Positions 18,410-25,874 of a DNA stretch of 64,000 nt are shown piece after piece. The DNA is from Spirosoma luteum DSM 19990. Its GTDB lineage: Bacteria > Bacteroidota > Bacteroidia > Cytophagales > Spirosomataceae. Below the pieces are notes generated by a model, which did no database searches, was not told the DNA's origin, and saw only the letters and a program-made list of their open reading frames with translations. Each line of letters opens with the position of its first letter. Within the stretch, counting starts at the first letter, position 1. A program made the translations under genes and the position numbers. The stretch lies in assembly GCF_000374065.1 (NCBI RefSeq), contig NZ_KB893279.1, positions 40,220 through 104,219 of the forward strand. The letters are read 5' to 3'.

Positions 18410-19450
18410 ATGCGTCTTGTCGACTACGCAACGATTATAAAGAAAGCCTGGGCTGAGTTTGATGGTTCTGTGCCCGTGCATAGCATCGAAGATATCAGTG
18501 CACGGGTGTCCACCAATCACGTCTTTAAAGTGCGCTTCGAGGATGGCGAACACATCATCGCCAAGATGTCTTATTTTGGCAAATATGAGCACTTTGTAGA
18601 AGACCATCGCATCATTCATGCGCTGGCTAACAACCTGTTGTATCCGTTTGAGAATGTGTTGGCTAAGTCATTCGTGCGTAATGGAAAGCTGTTCACCTAC
18701 CGGCATAAAGACAGCTTTATTGATGCATGGGTGGTGTTTTACAATCCGATAAGGATTCAGCTTAAACTGCCCCGCCGGTTGGAGGAGCACCATATTGCTT
18801 TGCTGGGCCGGGAAATCGCGCGGTTTCACAAAGCCTGTTCGCGGGTGAGTACCGTATTGCCCAAATCCAGCAAAACGCTGCGCTCCGATATACGTGGTTT
18901 ACTGGACATCCTGGATACAGAAGTGGGCCAGTTCGAGCACCGGATGCACATCACTGAATTAAGACGGCAATGCGACCTGTTCCTAACCAACCGACAGAAA
19001 CTGGTTGCCAAAACGGTGGAGACGATGCCGGTTTTCGTGGACTGGAACATCGGCAACTTTTCCGTGACTGATAATATGGAATTGTACTCCCGCTGGGATT
19101 ATGACTGGTTCAGGATTAGTTATCGGGTCATGGATTTCTACTTTTTCAGTCGCGTTGTTTCCGATGCCGGTGACCGGACGGTGTTCAGCTACGTAATCGG
19201 ACCCATGATGGAAGACCGGTTTCTGCTTTTTCTGAAAGAGTACCACAAGGTTTTTCCGCTTACCGAAAACGAGGTTCGTTTTCTGCCCGAAGCCTACCGA
19301 TTTTTCATTCTCAATTACGTCATCAAATACGGGCGCTATTTTTTCCACCGTACCTACGCTGTGAAGCTCCAGCGAGAGGCTTATGAGACTTACTTTCCGT
19401 CTATCGAAACATTCGATGTGGAGAAGATATTGAGGGCTTTGGGCCTTTAG
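18410..19450 (+). CDS. APH/choline-kinase-fold phosphotransferase
   Basis: A 346-aa protein kinase-like small-molecule phosphotransferase. The catalytic loop is VDWNIGNF (DxxxxN of the HxDxxxxN motif, with Val where His is usual), followed by the metal-binding WDYDWF segment (DxD). The N-lobe has HVFKVRFEDGEHIIAKMSYF, whose Lys could contact ATP. The family phosphorylates aminoglycosides, choline, homoserine and similar alcohols; an antibiotic resistance role is not indicated. Tight linkage to the gamma-glutamyl-ligase-like gene suggests both work on one amino-alcohol or amine, which is an inference. It ends 44 bp before the large palindrome. Confidence 0.78.
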   Translation: MRLVDYATIIKKAWAEFDGSVPVHSIEDISARVSTNHVFKVRFEDGEHIIAKMSYFGKYEHFVEDHRIIHALANNLLYPFENVLAKSFVRNGKLFTYRHKDSFIDAWVVFYNPIRIQLKLPRRLEEHHIALLGREIARFHKACSRVSTVLPKSSKTLRSDIRGLLDILDTEVGQFEHRMHITELRRQCDLFLTNRQKLVAKTVETMPVFVDWNIGNFSVTDNMELYSRWDYDWFRISYRVMDFYFFSRVVSDAGDRTVFSYVIGPMMEDRFLLFLKEYHKVFPLTENEVRFLPEAYRFFILNYVIKYGRYFFHRTYAVKLQREAYETYFPSIETFDVEKILRALGL

Positions 19451-19493
19451 CCGTACACGGGTTCTAAGGTAGGGTTTAAGCAGAACGCAAGTG

Positions 19494-19563
19494 AGATAGC
19501 AGAACGGAAAAAGGCGTAAGACGGTATCGATACCGTCTTACGCCTTTTTCCGTTCTGCTATCT
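19494..19563. terminator. 70-bp perfect palindrome between convergent genes
   Basis: Arms of 35 bp (19494-19528 and 19529-19563) with no spacer, centred at ggtatc/gatacc; every base pairs. Inner arms contain aaaaaggcg and cgccttttt, so RNA from either strand forms a hairpin with a U-run on the stem. It begins 43 bp after the kinase stop and ends 5 bp before the stop of the convergent oxidoreductase. The most economical reading is a bidirectional terminator; DNA cruciform formation is also possible. Confidence 0.85.
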
Positions 19564-19568
19564 GATCC

Positions 19569-20915
19569 CTATACCGCTACTGTTTTGCCCGGAACGGCAA
19601 TAGGATAAAATCCATCTTTGTCGGGTAGGCTTTTGGGTAATGCATCCCATGCCAGCGTAGTGGGGAACAGGTCAATTTGTGAGTTCAATGCTTCTTCCCA
19701 CTTCACCTGCTTACCGGAATAAGTAGCCATACGGCCCATGAGGGCAGTCAACGTACTTTTGGCAGTCCGTTCGGCATCGGCAAATTTATACTCCCCTTTG
19801 GCAATAGCTTCAAATAGCTCATCGTGCTCGATCTGGTAGGGGTTGCCATCTTTTTTGGCGTCATGGGTGTAAATAGGCTGCCCATTGTAGCCCATCAGCG
19901 CACTACTTTTCTTTTCAATACCTTCCACTTTACCTTTGGTACCCAGGAACATTTCATCCACCCGGCTATAGGTGCCTTCGTAGTGGCGGCATTGGCTGTT
20001 AATGGTTGTTCCGTCCTCATAGACGTAGTCAACGATGTGGTGATCGAAAATTTCGCCGTAATCTTTCCCGGTGCGGACCTGCCGGCCACCCGTTCCCTGG
20101 CAGGATACGGGGTAGCCATTTTTTACCCAGTTCGCTACGTCGATATTATGAACGTGCTGCTCGTTGATGTGATCGCCACAGAGCCAGTTAAAGTAGTACC
20201 AGTTTCGCATCTGGTAGTCCATCTCCGTTTGATTTGGCTGGCGGGGTTTTTGCCAGACACCGCCACTAATCCAGTAAACCTGACCACCCACAATATCGCC
20301 TAACGCACCATCCTGAATGCGCTTGATCATATCGCGATAGCTGGATTGATACCGTCGCTGAAGGCCCGTTACGACGTTTAATTTTTTCTTCTTTGCTTCT
20401 TCGGCTGCGGCCAGTACCCGTCGAATGCCGGGCGCGTCGGTAGCAACGGGTTTCTCCATGAATACGTGCTTGCTCTGCCGTACCGCTTCTTCGAAATGGC
20501 TGGGACGAAAGCCCGGAGGAGTAGCCAGAATGACCACATCTGCCAAAGCCATAGCCTGTTTGTAGGCATCGAAGCCGACAAACTTATGGTCTTCCGGCAC
20601 CATTACTTTCGGTGTACCGTCGGCCGCTTTTGCCCCGCGTTCCGTCAAGGCTTTGTAGGCATTGTCCAGCCGGTCCCGGAAGGCATCGGCCATAGCCACA
20701 ATTTTAACGTTCTGCTTGGTACTGAGTGCCTGCTGAGCCGCTCCTGTACCACGACCTCCGCAGCCAATAAGGGCCACTTTTATCGTATCATTGGCCGAAA
20801 AATGATAACCGGCGGCTTTTGTGCCAAAGGGTAGAGTGCTAAGTATAGCTCCGCCAGCGAGCAGGCCGGATGCTTTTAAAAACTCCCGGCGTTCCTGATT
20901 TGAATCATGTGCCAT
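19569..20915 (-). CDS. Tat-exported Gfo/Idh/MocA family oxidoreductase
   Basis: A 448-aa NAD(P)-dependent oxidoreductase with a twin-arginine signal (QERREFLKASG, then hydrophobic LLAGGAILSTLPF). Rossmann motif KVALIGCGGRGTGAAQQAL, the family FMEKPVATD, and a C-terminal domain with YYFNWLCGDHINEQHVHNIDVANW. That C-terminal pattern is common in the large group of planctomycete/Bacteroidota secreted Gfo/Idh/MocA proteins. The substrate is not known; the protein differs from the paralogue at 2130-3308 in length and C-terminal sequence. Single-gene unit, 3' end at the 70-bp palindrome. Confidence 0.88.
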   Translation of the reverse strand: MAHDSNQERREFLKASGLLAGGAILSTLPFGTKAAGYHFSANDTIKVALIGCGGRGTGAAQQALSTKQNVKIVAMADAFRDRLDNAYKALTERGAKAADGTPKVMVPEDHKFVGFDAYKQAMALADVVILATPPGFRPSHFEEAVRQSKHVFMEKPVATDAPGIRRVLAAAEEAKKKKLNVVTGLQRRYQSSYRDMIKRIQDGALGDIVGGQVYWISGGVWQKPRQPNQTEMDYQMRNWYYFNWLCGDHINEQHVHNIDVANWVKNGYPVSCQGTGGRQVRTGKDYGEIFDHHIVDYVYEDGTTINSQCRHYEGTYSRVDEMFLGTKGKVEGIEKKSSALMGYNGQPIYTHDAKKDGNPYQIEHDELFEAIAKGEYKFADAERTAKSTLTALMGRMATYSGKQVKWEEALNSQIDLFPTTLAWDALPKSLPDKDGFYPIAVPGKTVAV

Positions 20916-21227
20916 GTCGAATGAAATTTTATTATGGAAATTGTCTGATATAGAAGTATATGAGGATCGATATTTACTAAGAAATACAAAAATTGAGCAT
21001 TAATTTTTTGTGCCGCTACCGGCATACTTTTCTTTAACACTCGATTGGTGTTCCGTTTTATTCTGGTAGTAGATAAGAGAGTTGATAACCTGCTTCTCCG
21101 AAAATCTATTCATAATTTAAAAGAAATTTATTAATGGGAAGATTTTTTTGCACAAAACTCATAGTTATCCGTATTTTTATTGTCAAAGTAACCAGGAGTT
21201 ACATCACTCACCTTTTTCTCATATTTT
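20916..21227. other. Divergent intergenic region, no gene seen
   Basis: AT-rich 312-bp spacer between the divergent oxidoreductase and TonB receptor genes. It must hold both promoters, but I find no full TTG-N17-23-TAnnTTTG match. A short palindrome (tgccg-ctac-cggca, 21011-21024) is the only structure noted. Confidence 0.5.
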
Positions 21228-24200
21228 ATGAAAAAATCAATTACCTGTTCGGTGCTTTTTTTAGGAATCGCTGTCTTATTCAGTACCGCCGTACTGGCTC
21301 AGACAGAAATAGCCGGGAAAGTAACTGACGAGGCTAAACGGGATGAACTCGCCGGGATTAGCATTGCCGTGAAAGGGAAAGTTATTGGTACAATTACGGA
21401 CCAAAAGGGTAACTTTTCGCTATCGACCAGTACGCCTACGCCTTTTACCATTGCCGTATCGGGGGTTGGGTTTCAAACCCAGGATTTTGTTGTCAATGGT
21501 AGCCGAAGAGACTTGAATGTAAGCCTGAAAGAGCAGGTTCTGTTGGGTCAGGAAGTAGTGGTATCAGCTTCGCGCGTGGAAGAAAGTGTACTTAAATCGC
21601 CGGTTTCGGTGGAAAAGATGAGCCTACGCGATATTCAGACGACCCCAGCGGCCAACTTTTACGATGGTCTGGCTAACATAAAGGGCGTTGATATTGCTAC
21701 GCAGGGCCTGCTCTTCAAATCCATCAACCTGCGGGGTTTCGGCGCAACGGGTAATCCCCGGACCGTACAACTCATCGATGGTATGGACAACTCGGCACCC
21801 GGACTGAATTTCCCTATCGACAACATTGCGGGCGTACCAGAGCAGGATGTAGAAAGCGTCGAAATCTTGCCCGGTGCCGCTTCCGCACTCTACGGCCCAA
21901 ATGCCATTCAGGGGCTGATTTTACTGACCAGCAAAAGCCCGTTTCTATACCAGGGCCTGAGTGCCAACGTAAAAACCGGCATCATGAGCGCATCCAACCG
22001 AACTACGGCTAACACGGGCTTCTACGATGCCTCGATTCGCTACGCCAAAGCATTCAATAATAAACTCGCGTTTAAACTGAACCTAGCGTACATCAAAGCA
22101 CAGGACTGGGAGGCAACCAATTATACCGATCTGAACAACCCCACCAATGCAACCAACACATCGGATCGTACAGCAACTGCACCCAACTACGACGGCATGA
22201 ACATCTACGGCGACGAAAATCAGCAGAACCTGCGAACCGTTGGCCAGGCCCTGATTGCCGCTAACCGTCTCCCTGCTGCCGCCCTGGCCCTATTTCCTAA
22301 TACCAACGTGAGCCGGACAGGCTATCAGGAGCGCGACGTGGTTGACTATAACACGAAGAGTTTGAAAATTAATGGGGCACTTCATTATCGCATCACCGAT
22401 AAAATCGAAGCCATTGGGCAAATAAATTATGGGTTTGGCACAACGGTCTATACCGCCAATGGCCGCTACTCGTTGCGGGACTTTAGCTTAACCCAGGCTA
22501 AACTTGAACTGCGGGGCGATAATTTCACGCTACGGGCTTATACTACGCAGGAGCGGTCGGGAAAATCGTATACGGCGGGGCTGGCCACTGTTTACCTAAA
22601 CGAAGCCTGGAAGCCCAGTCAGCAGTGGTTTGGCGAATATGCCGGTGCCTATGCCCAGGCACGGGGGGGCGGTCAGGCGGATGCGGCTGCTCAGCTTACG
22701 GCCCGGGGTGTAGCTGACCAGGGTCGGCCCGTTCCTGGCTCGGATGCTTTTAACACGCTGCTCAACGCCGTAAGTACCGGCTCCATTACAACCGGCAAAG
22801 GGGGAGCCTTTGAAGATAACTCGAACCTGTACCATGCCGAGGGTTTGTACAATTTCAAAAATCAGGTAAAGTTTGCCGATGTACTGGTAGGTGCCAACGT
22901 GCGACAGTATCAACTTGTTTCCAATGGAACACTCTTTGCCGATCAGGTTGAAGACCGTAACGGCAAAATCAAGATTAATGAGTTTGGCGCATTCATACAG
23001 GCCAGCAAGTCGCTGTTTGCTGATCACCTGAAGATAACAGCATCGACACGCTACGACAAGAATCAGAATTTCAAGGGTCAGTTCACGCCCCGCGTCTCGG
23101 CGGTGGCCTCGTTTGGTGAGCATAACATCCGGTTATCGTATCAGACTGGCTTCCGCATTCCAACCACGCAGAATCAGTACATCGACCTGCAAACGCCACA
23201 GGCCCGGCTTCTTGGTGGTTTGCCCGAATTCTATGATCGCTTTAACCTGGGCAACTCGTACTCCCGGGCCAACGTAACGGCGGTAGGCGCAGCCATCACC
23301 GCTACTGGATCCGACCCCGCTTTCCAGGCCCAGCAGGTTCAGGCCTTGACCGGCATCATTACTCCCCAGGTTGTTTCAGCCGTTACAGCGCAGGTTACGG
23401 CGGGTGTTACGGCCCAGGTCAATGCCGCCGTTGCCGCCGGTCAGCTTCCTGCCGCTGCCGCTGCCGCTGCTATTCAACAAGGCGTAGCTGCACAACTTGC
23501 CACACCTGCTGTTCAGGGACTCATCGCTCAAAACGTAACAGCGCAGGTGACAGCCAATGCGCCTAGTTTCATTCAGGCCCAGGCCGTTGGAGCCAATCTG
23601 GGTGGTTTGAAGCCGTACCAGCGAAAAGAGTTCAAGCCAGAACGCGTAGCCAGCTATGAAATTGGGTATCGGAGCGTGTTCAACAAGAGGCTATTGGTAG
23701 ATGCGTATTATTATTACAGCGTTTACACCAACTTTATCGGTGGGGTAATTCTGTTACAGCCAACGGCCTCGCTGGCACCGGGCCTGTTATCAATCGCATC
23801 GGGGGTATTTAGTGGCGGAACGCGCAAAGTTTATTCAGTAGCGGCCAACAGCAGCGAACAAATTACGGCATCGGGCTGGGCCATTGGCCTGAACTACGCG
23901 CTGAACAAAGGCTACGGCCTGTCGGGTAACCTTGCTAATAACCAATTGAACAACTTTGTACCAACGGAAGAACTGCAGACATCGGGTTTCAACACACCCA
24001 AATACCGCTGGAATCTTGGCTTCACCAAGCGGGCCGTGGGTGGCTCGAACATTGGCTTTGGAATTGCCTTCAAGCACCAAAGTTCGTTCGAGTGGCAGGG
24101 TTTTGGTCAACCAACCGAAGTGGGTGTACCGCTTTACAGCAACACCATCGTGCCGGTTATCAACAATCTCGATGCGCAGGTGAACTACAAAGTGCAGAGT

Positions 24201-24326
24201 CTCAAGTCAATTATTAAAGTGGGGGCCACCAATCTGTTCGGTAAGCCCTATTTTCAGGCATATGGTAGCCCTTACATTGGCACAACATATTACGTAGGCC
24301 TAACTTTTGACGAATTGCTTAACTGA
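21228..24326 (+). CDS. TonB-dependent outer-membrane receptor with Ala/Val/Gln-rich insert
   Basis: A 1032-aa beta-barrel receptor for TonB-driven uptake. Signal peptide (about residues 1-24, ending VLAQ), carboxypeptidase-like regulatory domain (GKVTDEAKRDELAGISIAVKG), plug domain (VVVSASRVEESVLKSPVSVEKM, GFGATGNPRTVQLIDGMDN, SVEILPGAASALYGPNAIQGLI) and barrel. No SusD partner follows and SusC-type plug signatures are absent, so the substrate is more likely a siderophore, vitamin or other small ligand. Residues about 688-791 form an insert nearly devoid of aromatic residues and built of A, V, Q and T, unlike a beta-barrel strand. A strong terminator follows. Confidence 0.92.
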   Translation: MKKSITCSVLFLGIAVLFSTAVLAQTEIAGKVTDEAKRDELAGISIAVKGKVIGTITDQKGNFSLSTSTPTPFTIAVSGVGFQTQDFVVNGSRRDLNVSLKEQVLLGQEVVVSASRVEESVLKSPVSVEKMSLRDIQTTPAANFYDGLANIKGVDIATQGLLFKSINLRGFGATGNPRTVQLIDGMDNSAPGLNFPIDNIAGVPEQDVESVEILPGAASALYGPNAIQGLILLTSKSPFLYQGLSANVKTGIMSASNRTTANTGFYDASIRYAKAFNNKLAFKLNLAYIKAQDWEATNYTDLNNPTNATNTSDRTATAPNYDGMNIYGDENQQNLRTVGQALIAANRLPAAALALFPNTNVSRTGYQERDVVDYNTKSLKINGALHYRITDKIEAIGQINYGFGTTVYTANGRYSLRDFSLTQAKLELRGDNFTLRAYTTQERSGKSYTAGLATVYLNEAWKPSQQWFGEYAGAYAQARGGGQADAAAQLTARGVADQGRPVPGSDAFNTLLNAVSTGSITTGKGGAFEDNSNLYHAEGLYNFKNQVKFADVLVGANVRQYQLVSNGTLFADQVEDRNGKIKINEFGAFIQASKSLFADHLKITASTRYDKNQNFKGQFTPRVSAVASFGEHNIRLSYQTGFRIPTTQNQYIDLQTPQARLLGGLPEFYDRFNLGNSYSRANVTAVGAAITATGSDPAFQAQQVQALTGIITPQVVSAVTAQVTAGVTAQVNAAVAAGQLPAAAAAAAIQQGVAAQLATPAVQGLIAQNVTAQVTANAPSFIQAQAVGANLGGLKPYQRKEFKPERVASYEIGYRSVFNKRLLVDAYYYYSVYTNFIGGVILLQPTASLAPGLLSIASGVFSGGTRKVYSVAANSSEQITASGWAIGLNYALNKGYGLSGNLANNQLNNFVPTEELQTSGFNTPKYRWNLGFTKRAVGGSNIGFGIAFKHQSSFEWQGFGQPTEVGVPLYSNTIVPVINNLDAQVNYKVQSLKSIIKVGATNLFGKPYFQAYGSPYIGTTYYVGLTFDELLN

Positions 24327-24344
24327 TTCGTTTGTTTGCCAGGG

Positions 24345-24385
24345 CCAGAAAGCCCCGCTGTGTACTAGGCAGCGGGGCTTTCTGG
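24345..24385 (+). terminator. Rho-independent terminator after TonB receptor
   Basis: Perfect 16-bp stem (ccagaaagccccgctg at 24345-24360; complement at 24370-24385) with a 9-nt loop, 18 bp after the receptor stop. The 3' U-run is within the stem (cttt), so it is a strong GC hairpin rather than a textbook terminator. Confidence 0.75.
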
Positions 24386-24482
24386 TGCAAGTAGCTGTCT
24401 AAATACATGCGTTGATTCCGAACTTTTAACCAGGTTCTGCCCTTTTTTAGAATATTATCTGGCTACACAATTCACTACCCTT

Positions 24483-25862
24483 TTGACTCCAGCGATACCC
24501 CCCGATCAATTTCCTGATTCGTCACCCCCGGCAGGGGAGTTACCTCGTCGGTTAACGCTGTTGCAGGGTACCGCGCTGAACATGATCGATATGGTCGGTA
24601 TCGGCCCGTTTGTGGTGCTGCCTTTGGTTATTAAAACGCTGGGTGGTTCCCTCTTTTTATGGGCCTGGGTGCTGGGTGCCGTTGTGTCGCTGGTCGATGC
24701 GTTCGTTTGGGCGGAGTTGGGTGCCGCTTTCCCAAAGGCTGGTGGAAGCTACAACTTCCTGAAAATATCGTACGGCGAACAACGCTGGGGGCGCTTACTA
24801 TCATTCCTGTATGTGTGGCAAACGCTCATCCAGGCACCTCTGGTTGTGGCTTCCGGCGCTATCGGATTTGCCCAGTATGCTTCGTACCTGTTACCGCTGG
24901 AGGAATGGCAGCGCAAAGCCGTTTCGGGCATAGTTGTGCTCATAATTATCGCGTTACTCTACCGGAAAATTGACTCGATTGGTAAGATAGGCCTGATTAT
25001 GTGGGGAGCTGTACTGCTCACGCTGGGCTGGATTATTATTGGTGGCCTGAGTAATGCCCGGATTCCTTTATCAGAAACACTAAGCTCCATTGGGTCGGTT
25101 AGTGGTGGGGTACTGGCGGCCGGGTTGGGGCAGGCATCTGTCAAAATAATCTACTGCTATCTGGGCTACTATAATGTGTGTCATTTGGGGGGCGAAATTC
25201 AGCGTCCATCCCGCAATATTCCAGCCAGCATATTTATTTCTATCGTTGGTATAGCGGGCTTGTATTTACTGATGAATCTGAGCGTTGTTAGTGTAGTGCC
25301 CTGGCGAATTGCCCAAAACAGCGAATTCATTGTCAGCACGTTTGTTGAAACGCTGTATGGGCCCCGTGCGGCTCAGTTGGCAACTGTACTGGTGTTGCTG
25401 GTGGCTTTCTCCTCCCTGTTTGCGGTACTCCTGGGCTATTCACGCGTACCCTACGCGGCTGCCATAGATGGGCAGTTCTTTAAAATCTTCGCCCGCCTGC
25501 ATCCAACCCGCCATTTCCCGCACGTGTCGCTGCTACTGCTGGGAGGATTAGGTTTCGTATTTAGTTTATTCTTTCGCCTTGGCGATGTGATTACGGCTAT
25601 CCTGGCCATGCGAATTGTGGTGCAGTTCGTTGGTCAGGCCATTGGATTACTGCTGCTTCACCGCAGGCGGGCCGCCGACATGTTCCCGTTTCGAATGCCT
25701 CTTTATCCATTACCCGTTGTGCTGGTCATTGGTATCTGGCTCTTCATCTTCTTCTCTACCGGGCTCACGTTTATGCTGTCGGGACTCGTTGTCATTGCCC
25801 TGGGTATCGTCGCTTTTTTGCTTTCTGCTCGGTTTCGGAAGCAGTGGCCATTTGGCCGCTAG
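24483..25862 (+). CDS. APC-superfamily amino-acid permease
   Basis: A 459-aa polytopic transporter with about 12 hydrophobic segments. The N-terminal TM1 pattern (LTLLQGTALNMIDMVGIGPFVVLPLVI) and AELGAAFPKAGGSYNFLK are characteristic of APC amino-acid/polyamine transporters. The start is uncertain: this frame begins with TTG at 24483; the next Met codons (24582 and 24591) would cut the conserved pre-TM1 segment, and upstream the frame is open without an ATG. The 3' end is 12 bp from the convergent protease gene with no hairpin between. The substrate is not determinable from sequence. Confidence 0.88.
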   Translation: MTPAIPPDQFPDSSPPAGELPRRLTLLQGTALNMIDMVGIGPFVVLPLVIKTLGGSLFLWAWVLGAVVSLVDAFVWAELGAAFPKAGGSYNFLKISYGEQRWGRLLSFLYVWQTLIQAPLVVASGAIGFAQYASYLLPLEEWQRKAVSGIVVLIIIALLYRKIDSIGKIGLIMWGAVLLTLGWIIIGGLSNARIPLSETLSSIGSVSGGVLAAGLGQASVKIIYCYLGYYNVCHLGGEIQRPSRNIPASIFISIVGIAGLYLLMNLSVVSVVPWRIAQNSEFIVSTFVETLYGPRAAQLATVLVLLVAFSSLFAVLLGYSRVPYAAAIDGQFFKIFARLHPTRHFPHVSLLLLGGLGFVFSLFFRLGDVITAILAMRIVVQFVGQAIGLLLLHRRRAADMFPFRMPLYPLPVVLVIGIWLFIFFSTGLTFMLSGLVVIALGIVAFLLSARFRKQWPFGR

Positions 25863-25874
25863 TAGCGTGTAATG

